A stretch of 64,000 bases of DNA, taken from NCBI GenBank assembly GCA_046350455.1, contig JAXMAM010000012.1:1-64000 (forward strand). Direction: 5' to 3'. This stretch comes from CAZXGD01 sp046350455 (GTDB lineage: Bacteria; Planctomycetota; Phycisphaerae; Phycisphaerales; SM1A02). Positions 41,812 through 50,365 of the stretch are shown in pieces. The notes under the pieces are model-generated. The model worked only from the letters and a program-made list of their open reading frames with translations. It searched no databases and had not been told where the DNA came from. The position numbers and the translations under genes are program-made. Positions within the stretch are counted from its first letter, which is position 1; every line of letters begins with the position of its first letter.

Positions 41812-43101
41812 TTATGGGTGCCCTGGCATGGCGCGCACCGCCGCTGCGCGGGGAAGCGCTGGCTCAAACGGGGTGGCCGCCACCTGCGTGCTGGCCACGG
41901 TGCGCGGAATGCGGGGGTTGATGCGGCACAGGAGCTCGTAGACGCGCACGCCCACCCGCTGCGCGATGCGCGCTGGGAAGTTTGGTGCCGCAGGATCTGT
42001 GCCGTACAGCTCCACCTGGCTCTCCAGCACGTGCGCAGTCTGCGTGCCCACCACCTGGTCAAGCCCAGTCAGGTCCACGCAGATCTGATCCATGTTCACA
42101 GCGCCAATCACAGGCGCGAACGCAGATCGCTCCACGCCGTTGCGCACGCTGCAGACGCGCACCCAGCGCGTGGGGTTGTCCTGGTCCGCAGCCACCAGGG
42201 TTCCGTGCGCGCACAGCGTGGGATAGCCATCTGCGTATCCCACAGGCACCAGGCCGATGGTGGAGTCGCGCCGCGCTGTCCAGTTCCAGCCGTAGCCCAC
42301 GCCAGCACCGCGGGCCACGCGGCGCACATGGATCAGGTGGCTGGTCCACTTCATGATGGGCCGGAAGCGCTCGAGCCCATGCAGGTGCTCCTCGCCATCG
42401 GGGCCATCCAGGGCCAGGCCCGTCCAGGCCAGGCCCACGCGGATCATGCTCTGGTGCAGCCGCGTGCTGCGCAGCGCGCCGTAGCTGCTGCTCATGTGCA
42501 GCACGCATTCGGGCGGAATGAGCGCGCGGTGCGCATCCACAAAGAGCTCGAACTCGCGCGCCTGCTCGTGGCAGCGCGCGCTGCTGGTCTTGGCATGCGA
42601 AAGGTGCGTCATCACGCCCGCCAGGCGCACGCCACGCGCGGCGGCCACGCCCAGCAACAGCCGCGCCGCCTCTTCTGCGCCGCAGCCGCCGCGGGCCAGG
42701 CCCGTGTCCAGCTCCACGTGCACGGGCAGCGTCACGCCCAGCTCCTTGGCCAACAGGATGATCTGCGCCAGATGGTGCAGGTCATGCACCACCAGGTGCA
42801 GGCGCCCTGCCACCAGCATGGAGTGCAGCGTGCCGCCCGGCTCCACATGGTGCACGGGCTGCATGATGAGGACGGGCGCCGCCACCCCCTCCAGCGCCTC
42901 TGCCTGGGCTGGGCTGTAGACCGTGAGCATGGCGGCGCCAGCCTGCACCAGGCGGCGAGCCACCTTGGCAGCCCCCAGTCCGTATGCATCCGCCTTGACC
43001 ACCGCGTTCACCGCGCAGGCCGGCCCCACCAGCGACCGCAGCACGCCCAGATTGTGGGCGACTGCATCCAGATCAAGGGTGATGAGGCTGTTGTCCTGCA
43101 T
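41812..43101 (-). CDS. alr: Alanine racemase
   Basis: 429 residues, long for the family (about 370). AVNAVVKADAYGLGA holds the PLP lysine (K36). VELDTGLARGG, HLSHA and GVGYGWNWTARRDSTIGLVP (catalytic tyrosine) follow, with VPVGYADGYP and NMDQICVDLT in the C-terminal barrel. It makes D-alanine for peptidoglycan. Additional length is spread over internal loops and a tail. I start at the ATG at 43101, where the family begins (NSLITLDLDAVAHN). The gene diverges from the helicase gene. Confidence 0.94.
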   Translation of the reverse strand: MQDNSLITLDLDAVAHNLGVLRSLVGPACAVNAVVKADAYGLGAAKVARRLVQAGAAMLTVYSPAQAEALEGVAAPVLIMQPVHHVEPGGTLHSMLVAGRLHLVVHDLHHLAQIILLAKELGVTLPVHVELDTGLARGGCGAEEAARLLLGVAAARGVRLAGVMTHLSHAKTSSARCHEQAREFELFVDAHRALIPPECVLHMSSSYGALRSTRLHQSMIRVGLAWTGLALDGPDGEEHLHGLERFRPIMKWTSHLIHVRRVARGAGVGYGWNWTARRDSTIGLVPVGYADGYPTLCAHGTLVAADQDNPTRWVRVCSVRNGVERSAFAPVIGAVNMDQICVDLTGLDQVVGTQTAHVLESQVELYGTDPAAPNFPARIAQRVGVRVYELLCRINPRIPRTVASTQVAATPFEPALPRAAAVRAMPGHP

Positions 43102-43201
43102 GCGGCGGCATCCATGCCTTCCGCCTGTTACGATCGGCTTGGCACCCACACTACCATGAACACCGGCCGGTTTGCCGGCTCAGAAGGATCAGTACACCCG
43201 G

Positions 43202-44551
43202 ATGGTTACGAGCGAGACGTTTGACACTTCCAAGACCTTTGCAGACCTGGGCCTGCCCCCCTCCGTGCTCCAGGGGGTGACCACAGCCGGGTTCAAGCAC
43301 CCCACGCGCATCCAGGCAGCGCTGATCCCAGTGGCCATGGCTGGCAAGGACGTGCTGGGCCAGGCCAAGACCGGCACTGGCAAGACCGCAGCGTTCGGCC
43401 TGCCCATCCTGGCCTCCATCCGGCATGGCGAAGCCTTCTCGGCGCTGGTCCTGGTCCCCACCCGCGAGCTGGCCATCCAGGTCTGCCGCGAGGTGAAGGA
43501 GCTGGGTGGCGGCACCACGCTGGAGGCTGTGCCGGTGTACGGCGGCAAGCCCATCCGCGGACAGGCCAAGCTCCTGGAGCGCGGGCCAGCCATCGTGGTG
43601 GGCACCCCTGGCCGCGTGATGGACATGCACGCGCGCGGCATGCTGCCCTACGACAAGGTGCGCATCGCCGTCCTGGATGAAGTGGACCGCATGCTGGACA
43701 TCGGCTTCCGCGACGACATCCGGCGCATCCTGGGCGCCATGCGCAACAAGCCGCAGACCATCTTTGTGAGCGCCACCATCAGCCCAGAGATCGAGAAGCT
43801 GGCCCGGTCCTACATGAAGGACCCGGAGAAGATCGTCACCACCGAGAAGAGCCTGACTGTGGCCGCGGTGGACCAGAGCTGGCTGAGCGTGGAGTCCTGG
43901 GACAAGAAGCGCCTGCTGCTGCACCTCCTGAAGCACGAGGAACCAGCCCTGACCGTGGTGTTCTGCCGCATGAAGCGCACCGTGGACCAGGTGGCGGACT
44001 TCCTTGCCAAGCACAACGTGGACGCCCATGCCATGCATGGCGACATGTACCAGACCAAGCGCGACCGCGTGATGGACAAGCTGCGCGGTGGCAAGCTGAG
44101 CGTGCTGGTGGCCAGCGACCTGGCCGCCCGCGGCCTGGACGTGGATGACATCAGCCACGTGGTGAACTACGACGTGCCGGAGGACCCCGAGGTCTACATT
44201 CACCGCATCGGCCGCACCGCGCGTGCTGGCCGCGGCGGCGTGGCGTGGATGTTCGTGTCGCCAGACCAGGGCGACCTGCTGTCCGGCATCGAGCGCCTGG
44301 CCAACATCGAGATTCCGCAGAAGTCCTACCCGGACTTCGAGCCCGGTCCGGTGCCCTCGGACGTCAGCGCCATCCGCGACGCGGAACGACGCCGCCGCGA
44401 AACGCTGGCGCAGGCGCGCAACCGCCTGAACGCCACCACCGAGATCCCCACCGCGGCCAACGCTGACCCCAATGCCTTCCCTGGCGGCGTGGTGCCTTCG
44501 GCGCGCCCGCAGCGCAGGCTGGGCGGCGTGGTGCGCACGCGCAATCGCTAG
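43202..44551 (+). CDS. DEAD-box family RNA helicase with a DEVD motif
   Basis: 449 residues. FADLGLPPSVLQGV (Q motif region), AKTGTGKTAAFG (motif I), PTRELA, GTPGRVMD, VLDEVDRMLD (motif II), VSATIS, and HRIGRTARAGRGG (motif VI) make a full helicase core. Motif II reads DEVD instead of DEAD, a tolerated variant. The tail from about 400 is basic and Arg-rich. It probably remodels ribosome precursors or mRNA. I start at the ATG at 43202; the leader has a TACGAT box (43129-43134) and an overlapping 22-codon frame from 43155 that I do not call a gene. psuG follows by nine bases. Confidence 0.93.
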   Translation: MVTSETFDTSKTFADLGLPPSVLQGVTTAGFKHPTRIQAALIPVAMAGKDVLGQAKTGTGKTAAFGLPILASIRHGEAFSALVLVPTRELAIQVCREVKELGGGTTLEAVPVYGGKPIRGQAKLLERGPAIVVGTPGRVMDMHARGMLPYDKVRIAVLDEVDRMLDIGFRDDIRRILGAMRNKPQTIFVSATISPEIEKLARSYMKDPEKIVTTEKSLTVAAVDQSWLSVESWDKKRLLLHLLKHEEPALTVVFCRMKRTVDQVADFLAKHNVDAHAMHGDMYQTKRDRVMDKLRGGKLSVLVASDLAARGLDVDDISHVVNYDVPEDPEVYIHRIGRTARAGRGGVAWMFVSPDQGDLLSGIERLANIEIPQKSYPDFEPGPVPSDVSAIRDAERRRRETLAQARNRLNATTEIPTAANADPNAFPGGVVPSARPQRRLGGVVRTRNR

Positions 44552-44560
44552 CAGCGCAGC

Positions 44561-45562
44561 ATGGCTGGCGCACCGCTGCACATCGCACCCGACGTTGCGC
44601 GCGCCCTGAGCGCGGGCGCACCAGTGGTGGCGCTGGAGACAGCGGTGGTCACGCACGGCCTGCCGCGCGCGCCGCTGGCGCACGTGCCGCCATGCATGCG
44701 CGCGGACGGCGCATTTGCCCATGCTGGCTGGAACGCGGCCGCGCCAGCCAACGCAGCCCTGGCGCACGCTGTGGCGCAGGTGGTGCGCGCAGCGGGCGCT
44801 GTGCCAGCCACCGTGGGCATGCTGCACGGCACGCTGCTGGTGGGCATGACCCCCGCGCAGGTGGATGAACTGGCTGCCGCGCCTTCGCCCCGCAAGCTCT
44901 CTGCGCGCGACCTTGGCCCAGCAGCCGCGCAGCAGGCCAGCGGCGGCACCACGGTGGCAGGCACGCTGGCTGCGTGTGGCCTGGCTGGAATCCGTGTCTT
45001 TGCCACCGGCGGGATCGGCGGCGTGCACCGCGCCTGGAGCACGCTGCCAGACATCTCAGCAGACATGGCGGCGCTGGCCCGCACGCCCTGCGCGGTGGTC
45101 TCTGCGGGGGCCAAGGCCATCCTGGATCTGCCAGCCACCGTGGAGGCGCTGGACACGCTGGGCATTCCTGTGCTGGGCGTGGGCACCGCGCACTTCCCGC
45201 GCTTCACAGCACCAGGCGACGCTGCGCTCCGCACCTCCGCGCTGGTGGAGGATGCACTCCACGCCGCGCAGGCCTGCGCTCTGCACTGGGCCTTCTGCCC
45301 GCAGGTGGGGGCGCTGGTGGCGCTGCCACCGCCAGCGGAGTACGCGCTCTCCGCGCCAGAACTCGAAGCCGCTGTGCAGTCCGCCGAGCGCGCTGCGTCT
45401 CTTCAGGGCGTGGCAGGCCAGCAGCTGACACCCTTCCTTCTGGACCATCTGGCCAGCAGCACCGGCGGCCGCTCAGTGGACGCCAACATCGCAGTGCTGG
45501 CTGCCAATGCGCGCTTTGCAGCCGCCCTGGCCCAGGCACTGTCCAAGAACCCGACCCGCTGA
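44561..45562 (+). CDS. psuG: Pseudouridine-5'-phosphate glycosidase
   Basis: 333 residues. ALETAVVTHGLPRAP, FATGGIGGVHR, VVSAGAKAILDLPATVEALD and STGGRSVDANIAVLAANARF are PsuG landmarks, including the catalytic lysine in GAKAILD. It splits pseudouridine 5'-phosphate into uracil and ribose 5-phosphate, linking RNA breakdown to sugar metabolism. The usual partner kinase psuK is absent here. It is probably in one unit with the helicase. Confidence 0.93.
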   Translation: MAGAPLHIAPDVARALSAGAPVVALETAVVTHGLPRAPLAHVPPCMRADGAFAHAGWNAAAPANAALAHAVAQVVRAAGAVPATVGMLHGTLLVGMTPAQVDELAAAPSPRKLSARDLGPAAAQQASGGTTVAGTLAACGLAGIRVFATGGIGGVHRAWSTLPDISADMAALARTPCAVVSAGAKAILDLPATVEALDTLGIPVLGVGTAHFPRFTAPGDAALRTSALVEDALHAAQACALHWAFCPQVGALVALPPPAEYALSAPELEAAVQSAERAASLQGVAGQQLTPFLLDHLASSTGGRSVDANIAVLAANARFAAALAQALSKNPTR

Positions 45563-45566
45563 AACC

Positions 45567-45598
45567 TTGACACAGCGCGCGCCGAATGCAGTAGTATT
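45567..45598 (+). promoter_or_regulatory. Promoter of rho
   Basis: A perfect TTGACA (45567-45572), then a long 19-base spacer, then TAGTAT (45592-45597). It starts four bases after the psuG stop and about 110 bases before the rho start. Confidence 0.6.
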
Positions 45599-45600
45599 CA

Positions 45601-45661
45601 AGACGTGCGGCATCCGCCGCACCCCACCATCGCCGACGTCTGGTTCCTGCCCTCCGGGCAG
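45601..45661 (+). promoter_or_regulatory. Structured leader of rho
   Basis: GTGCGGC/GCCGCAC (45605-45622) forms a seven-base-pair stem, enclosed by AGACGT (45601-45606, sharing its last two bases with that stem) and ACGTCT (45636-45641). A second stem, CTGCCC/GGGCAG, follows at 45647-45661 with a three-base loop. Rho is autoregulated in many bacteria by early termination in its leader; whether this leader does so is inferred. Confidence 0.45.
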
Positions 45662-45707
45662 CGCGTGATTGGACTTGGCACATGGTCTTCACTTCAGGGT
45701 TTCTTGC

Positions 45708-46826
45708 ATGACCACATTGAGCGGGATCCTCGACCTGCCGCAAGGCGCACACGAGGGTCGAATCAGAAAGTTCGCAGACGGACTTGTCACCACGCACGAC
45801 GACCCGATCGTCACTTCCGAGTTCTGCCAGCAGCACGGGCTGAGCAGCGGCCAGGAAGTGACCATCGAGTTTGTCGAGCGGCAATCGCGGCGCCGCCGCA
45901 CCTCGCGCCAGGTGGCCGAGCGGCTGGTGGCGGTGGAGGGCTTGCCGCCAGAGGATTTTTCCAAGCGCAAGGCCTTTGCAGACCTCACCCCGCTGGACCC
46001 GCAGCCGCGGCTGACCCTGGAGTATCCAGGCTGCCCTGCCGCCTGCCGCCTCATTGACATCTTCTGCCCGCTGGGCTTTGGCACGCGCGGCCTCATCGTG
46101 GCGCCGCCCAAGGCTGGCAAGACCATCCTGCTGCAGAACATCGCCTACGGCATCAAGCGCAACCATCCTTCGGTGGAGCTCATCGCGCTGCTCATTGACG
46201 AGCGCCCGGAAGAGGTCACGGACTTCAAGCGCAACGTGCCTGCGCACGTGCTGGCATCCAGCAACGATCAGGAGCTGGAGCGCCACATCAGCCTGGGCAT
46301 CCTGGCCATTGATCGCGCCAAGCGCATGGTGGAGGCAGGCAAGGACGTGGTGGTGCTGCTGGACAGCCTCACGCGTCTGGGCCGCGCCTTCAACAACAGC
46401 CGCCGCTACGGCAACAGCGGCCGCACCATGAGCGGCGGCCTGGACAGCCGCGCGCTGGAGATCCCCAAGCAGCTCTTTGGCGCTGCGCGCAAGGCGGAAG
46501 AAGGCGGCAGCCTCACCATCATCGCCAGCTGCCTGGTGGACACTGGCAGCCGTGCAGACCAGGTGATCTTTGAGGAGTTCAAGGGCACCGGCAACATGGA
46601 GCTCATCCTGGACCGGCAGATCGCGGAGCGCCGCATCTTCCCCGCCATCAACCTGGCTGCCAGCGGCACGCGCAAGGAGCACCTGCTGCTGGGCGAGCGC
46701 GAACTAAAGACCGTCACTGCGCTGCGGCGCCGCCTGATGAGCGCCCCGCCGTGGATGCAGATGGAGCAGCTGCTGGGCGCACTGAAGCGCTACCCCACCA
46801 ACGAAGCCATGGTCTCTGGCGGCTGA
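45708..46826 (+). CDS. rho: Transcription termination factor Rho
   Basis: 372 residues, about 45 shorter than E. coli Rho, missing the N-terminal helical part. Residues 1-95 form a diverged RNA-binding domain. The motor has VAPPKAGKTILLQN (Walker A, 133-139), LLIDERPEEVTDF, VVVLLDSLTRLGRAFN (Walker B), SGGLDSRALEIPKQLFGAAR and TIIASCLVDTGSRADQVI, all intact. The end MEQLLGALKRYPTNEAM is typical. I start at the ATG at 45708; a TTG at 45669 is in frame but adds a poor match. The hexameric enzyme ends transcription at Rho-dependent sites. Confidence 0.95.
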   Translation: MTTLSGILDLPQGAHEGRIRKFADGLVTTHDDPIVTSEFCQQHGLSSGQEVTIEFVERQSRRRRTSRQVAERLVAVEGLPPEDFSKRKAFADLTPLDPQPRLTLEYPGCPAACRLIDIFCPLGFGTRGLIVAPPKAGKTILLQNIAYGIKRNHPSVELIALLIDERPEEVTDFKRNVPAHVLASSNDQELERHISLGILAIDRAKRMVEAGKDVVVLLDSLTRLGRAFNNSRRYGNSGRTMSGGLDSRALEIPKQLFGAARKAEEGGSLTIIASCLVDTGSRADQVIFEEFKGTGNMELILDRQIAERRIFPAINLAASGTRKEHLLLGERELKTVTALRRRLMSAPPWMQMEQLLGALKRYPTNEAMVSGG

Positions 46827-46874
46827 CCTGCGCAAACGCCCCCAGTTCGCGGGCGTTCTGCTAGATTCTGCCCC

Positions 46875-48104
46875 ATGGCGGACGGCTCGCCCCACCCCAA
46901 CACCATTCGCGCTGGCGCGTTCCTGCTGACCACTGCGCTGCTCGCGCTGGTCATCATCATTGTGCTGGCCAAGACATCGTGGCTGACGCGCAAGAACAGC
47001 TACGTCATCCACTTCCAGATGACCGACGGCGTCGCCGGACTGGAGCGCGGAGCCGAAGTCCGCGTGTCCGGCCTGAAGGTGGGCCGTGTCACCGACATCC
47101 ACGAGAAGTTCGACGAGGACCGCATTGACGTCGTGGTGGAGATGGACGCCAAGATCAAGGTCTTCCGCAACGCGGAAGTGCTGCGTTCGCAGGCGCTGCT
47201 GGGCAACTACAGCTGGCTGAACTTCCCCTCGCTGGGTGGTCCGCCGGCAGCGGCGCTCCCAGACGGCGGCGAGCTGGACGCCAAGCCAAGCGGCGGCCTG
47301 CTTGCCACGCTGGTGGGCCCGCAGAATGCTGGCCGCGCCAACCAGATGTTCGACGATCTGGCGCAGTTCACCGGCAGCCTGCGCAACTTTGCAGACGAGC
47401 AGTACCCCAAGAAGATCGTGCCCATCCTGGACGACGCCACCACCCTGGTGGCCAGCGCCCGCAAGGACTACGAAGTCTGGCGCGGCGACATCGGCACCAC
47501 GCTGAAGTCCGCATCCAGCGCTGCAGGCAAGCTGGACACCACCATGGACGACGCCAAGGTCATGGTGAGCGACGCCCGCGCTGTGGTGGCCCACTTCCGC
47601 GAGAAGAACCTCTCCCAGGTGGACGCCATTCTGGACGAAGCGCAGGCTGGAACCACCAGCTTTGCCAATGCGCTGCAGACGCTGGACACAGAGCTGGCCA
47701 CGCGCCTGCCTGACATTCGCGCCATGCTGACGGACCTTCGCACTGCTGCAGCACAGGTCAAGCTGGCCACCATGGAAGTGCGCCGCAGCCCGTGGAAGCT
47801 GCTCTACAAGCCCTCTGGCGATGAGCTGACCCGCGAGAACCTGTACGAAGCCGCGCGCGCCTTTGCGCTGGCCAGCAGCGACCTGCGCGTGGCGGGCGAG
47901 ACGCTTCAGGCTGCGCTCCGCGCCACGCCAGAGCGCTGGGAGCGAGATCCAGCCTTCCGGCAGGCTGTGCAGGAGCAGGTGACCACCACGCTGGGCCGCT
48001 ACGAAGCCGCGCAGAAGAAGCTCTTTGACGTGCTGCTGGATGGCCAGCCTGTACCCGCTGGCAGCGAGCAGGTTGGCACACCCTTCGCAGCGCCAGCCAA
48101 GTAG
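46875..48104 (+). CDS. MCE/MlaD domain lipid-transport protein 1
   Basis: 409 residues. One membrane anchor (about 13-33), then the MlaD domain (about 40-125) with VIHFQMTDGVAGLERGAEVR and VSGLKVGRVTDI, and then a long alpha-helical region (about 150-400). MCE proteins form rings or tubes that carry lipids between membranes. No MlaE permease or MlaF ATPase is adjacent. The TAGATT hexamer at 46862-46867 ends seven bases before the ATG and sits in an extended TGCTAGATT. Confidence 0.87.
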   Translation: MADGSPHPNTIRAGAFLLTTALLALVIIIVLAKTSWLTRKNSYVIHFQMTDGVAGLERGAEVRVSGLKVGRVTDIHEKFDEDRIDVVVEMDAKIKVFRNAEVLRSQALLGNYSWLNFPSLGGPPAAALPDGGELDAKPSGGLLATLVGPQNAGRANQMFDDLAQFTGSLRNFADEQYPKKIVPILDDATTLVASARKDYEVWRGDIGTTLKSASSAAGKLDTTMDDAKVMVSDARAVVAHFREKNLSQVDAILDEAQAGTTSFANALQTLDTELATRLPDIRAMLTDLRTAAAQVKLATMEVRRSPWKLLYKPSGDELTRENLYEAARAFALASSDLRVAGETLQAALRATPERWERDPAFRQAVQEQVTTTLGRYEAAQKKLFDVLLDGQPVPAGSEQVGTPFAAPAK

Positions 48105-48107
48105 GCC

Positions 48108-49439
48108 GTGTCGCTCACCCGTTCCACCATGCAGGACATCAAGGCTGGCGCCGGCGTGTTCGCCGCCATGCTGGTGGTGGCTGGTCTCATTTGGCTCAAC
48201 CTTGCGTGGCAGGCGCGGCGCCAGGTGCCCTACCGCGCCAGCTTCACCACCGAGCAAGGGGTGTATGGCCTCCGCACGGGCGCTCCAGTGCTGGTGGGCG
48301 GCCTGCAGCGCGGCAAGGTGACAGAGGTAGAGCCCCTGCTGCAGGATGGCGTGGTGGCCGGCTACGTGGTGCACTTCACCATCAGCGACCACGTCCGGCT
48401 TTACCAGAACACCAAGGTGGAAGCGCAGGCCGATGCAGTGGCAGGCGGTGCGCGCCTCTGCATCCTGGACACTGGGCGCCCGCGGACCATGAACGTGGCC
48501 ACAGGAACGCCAGGCGTGCTGCCTGGCCGCCTGCCGCCCGGCTCCATGATCACGGCTCAGGAGCCAGGCACTTTTGACGGCTTCCTCGGACCCTCCAACA
48601 CCGGTGGCATCTCCAGGGTGGTGGCGGACTTCCCTTCGCTCCGTGACTCCTACGCGCGCATCGCAGAGGACGCGCCAGCGCGGGCCGTGGCGATCCGCGA
48701 CCAGTGGCGGCCGCTGGCAGCGCAGGTGCAGCCCGACGTGCAGATGTGGCGGCAGGACTGGCACGCTCTGGCCAGCCGGGCAGAAGGCGCCATGGCCAAG
48801 CTGGGCTTGGGGGAAGGCGCAGACCCCAGCGCTGTGGCTCCCGGCCTCCGCGCTCTGCAGGGTGAGCTGAAGCAGGCCATGAGCGGCGTGGACACCGAGC
48901 GCATTCAGATGGCGCGCGCCACGCTGGCCCGCGCTGTGCAGAGCCTGGACGACGTGCAGGCCCAGGCGTTCGCCATGCGCAACGCGCTGGCGGATGCAGA
49001 GCACGGCCTGGGGTTCGCCACGGCTGACTTTGCCATCGCAGGCGCAGAGCTGGCTGCCACGGAACGCGAGGCGCTGTCCGCACCGTGGCGGCTGTTCGCA
49101 GCGCCGACCGCGCAGCAGCAGGCTGCCGCAGACCAGGTGGACGACGCCCGCACCTTTGCGCAGGCTGCAAGCGAGTACGAGCGCGCGGTCACATCCATCC
49201 GCGACACCCTCACACGCGACGCAGAACTCCTGACCAAGGCACCTGGCCTGGCTGAGCTTCTGTCCACGCGCCTGCAGGCTGCCAACGCGCAGTTCGAGCG
49301 CGCCACCGAGCGGTTCAGCCGCCTGCTTCTGGACGGCCCAGCGGGCACGCCGCCCGCCAGCGCTCCGGCCAGCGCTCCCGCCAGCGCTCCAGCCACGCCG
49401 CCTGCCAGCGCCCCCGCCGCCTCGCCGGCCGCGCCATGA
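48108..49439 (+). CDS. MCE/MlaD domain lipid-transport protein 2
   Basis: 443 residues, organised like the gene before it: membrane anchor (about 15-35), MlaD domain with FTTEQGVYGLRTGAPVLVGG and LQRGKVTEVEPL, a long helical part, then an Ala/Ser/Pro-repeat tail (SAPASAPASAPATPPAS). A GTG at 48108 follows the previous stop by three bases; an ATG at 48129 is possible. The two MCE proteins probably assemble together. The last codon overlaps the methylase start (ATGA). Confidence 0.85.
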   Translation: MSLTRSTMQDIKAGAGVFAAMLVVAGLIWLNLAWQARRQVPYRASFTTEQGVYGLRTGAPVLVGGLQRGKVTEVEPLLQDGVVAGYVVHFTISDHVRLYQNTKVEAQADAVAGGARLCILDTGRPRTMNVATGTPGVLPGRLPPGSMITAQEPGTFDGFLGPSNTGGISRVVADFPSLRDSYARIAEDAPARAVAIRDQWRPLAAQVQPDVQMWRQDWHALASRAEGAMAKLGLGEGADPSAVAPGLRALQGELKQAMSGVDTERIQMARATLARAVQSLDDVQAQAFAMRNALADAEHGLGFATADFAIAGAELAATEREALSAPWRLFAAPTAQQQAAADQVDDARTFAQAASEYERAVTSIRDTLTRDAELLTKAPGLAELLSTRLQAANAQFERATERFSRLLLDGPAGTPPASAPASAPASAPATPPASAPAASPAAP

Positions 49440-50305
49440 CGGCTGGCCCTGTGCTGCACCACGTGGTTCCGGGCGATCCGCGCCTGGCCCCCTACGGCGG
49501 CGTGCGCGACGCAGACCTCCGCGGCCGTGATGGCCTGTACTGCGCAGAGACCCTGCGCGTGGTGATGCGCTTCCTGCGCGCAGCCGAGCGCCGCCGCCGC
49601 AGCAGCGCGCCGCCAGCGCTCACGCCGCACTCGGTGCTGTGCTGCCCGCGCGCGCTGGACATCCTGCAGCCTGCGCTGGCAGCGCACCCAGGGCTGCCTG
49701 TGTTCGTGGCGCCAGACGGAGACACAGTCACAGCCATCAGCGGCTACCGCCTGCACTCTGGCGCGCTGGCGCTGGGTGTGCGCACCGCAGAAGACCGCCA
49801 CGCAGACCTGGCAGCGTGGGCCGCACCGCGTCCCAGCGCGCTGCTGGTGGCCTGCGATGGCGTGACGCAGACCGACAACGTGGGCGCCATCTTCCGCAAC
49901 GCAGCCAGCCTGGGCGCCAGCGGCGTGCTGCTCTCGCCCAATGCCAGCGACCCGTTCTTGCGCAAGACAGCGCGCGTGGCCATGGGCCGCGTGTTCGACG
50001 TGCCGTGGGCGCGCACGCCAGGCCTGCCGCCTGTGCTGCGCGCGCTGCAGCAGCACGGCTTCCGCGTGCTGGCGGCAGAAGACCTGCCAGCCGCCGTGGA
50101 CGTGCGCACCGTGACCCCAGCACCGCGCACCGTTCTGGTGCTGGGCGCAGAAGCGCGCGGCGTGAGCCCAGAGGTGCTGGCGCTGGCCGACAGCGTGGTC
50201 CGCATCCCCATGTCTGACCTGGACGGCGCGCTGGCTACAGATCCGCCCACGCTGAACGTGGCCGTGGCCAGCGCAGTGCTGCTGCACGCCCTGCGCATGC
50301 CATGA
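49436..50305 (+). CDS. SpoU (TrmH)-family RNA 2'-O-methyltransferase
   Basis: 289 residues. The C-terminal SPOUT domain has DGVTQTDNVGAIFRNAASLG (motif 1), VLVLGAEARGVSPEVLALAD (motif 2) and DPPTLNVAVASAVLLHAL (motif 3; serine-leucine is replaced by threonine-leucine). The N-terminal part (1-125) is variable and may recognise RNA. Substrate rRNA or tRNA is not decided by sequence. It is coupled to the MCE gene. Confidence 0.88.
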   Translation: MTAGPVLHHVVPGDPRLAPYGGVRDADLRGRDGLYCAETLRVVMRFLRAAERRRRSSAPPALTPHSVLCCPRALDILQPALAAHPGLPVFVAPDGDTVTAISGYRLHSGALALGVRTAEDRHADLAAWAAPRPSALLVACDGVTQTDNVGAIFRNAASLGASGVLLSPNASDPFLRKTARVAMGRVFDVPWARTPGLPPVLRALQQHGFRVLAAEDLPAAVDVRTVTPAPRTVLVLGAEARGVSPEVLALADSVVRIPMSDLDGALATDPPTLNVAVASAVLLHALRMP

Positions 50306-50309
50306 ACGA

Positions 50310-50342
50310 CACGGGCGCGCTGCCAGCAGCAGCACGCCCGTG
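50310..50342. terminator. Bidirectional hairpin between the methylase and murA
   Basis: CACGGGCG (50310-50317) pairs with CGCCCGTG (50335-50342), with more pairing possible inside. It lies between two convergent genes and lacks a T run. Confidence 0.55.
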
Positions 50343-50365
50343 CGGAGGAGGTTATAGATGGAGGA

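Noticed and set aside
43155..43223. A 22-codon upstream frame overlapping the helicase start
   Set aside because: No ribosome-binding site and no conserved peptide; noted only as a possible leader feature.
41044..43224. Plus-strand open frame of 726 codons opposite alr and mqnA
   Set aside because: His/Gln/Arg-rich composition typical of antisense frames; both minus-strand genes are clear.
43669..43700. Inactive helicase because of DEVD
   Set aside because: The acidic residues that bind magnesium are kept, and all other motifs are intact; a small residue change at the third position is tolerated in this family.
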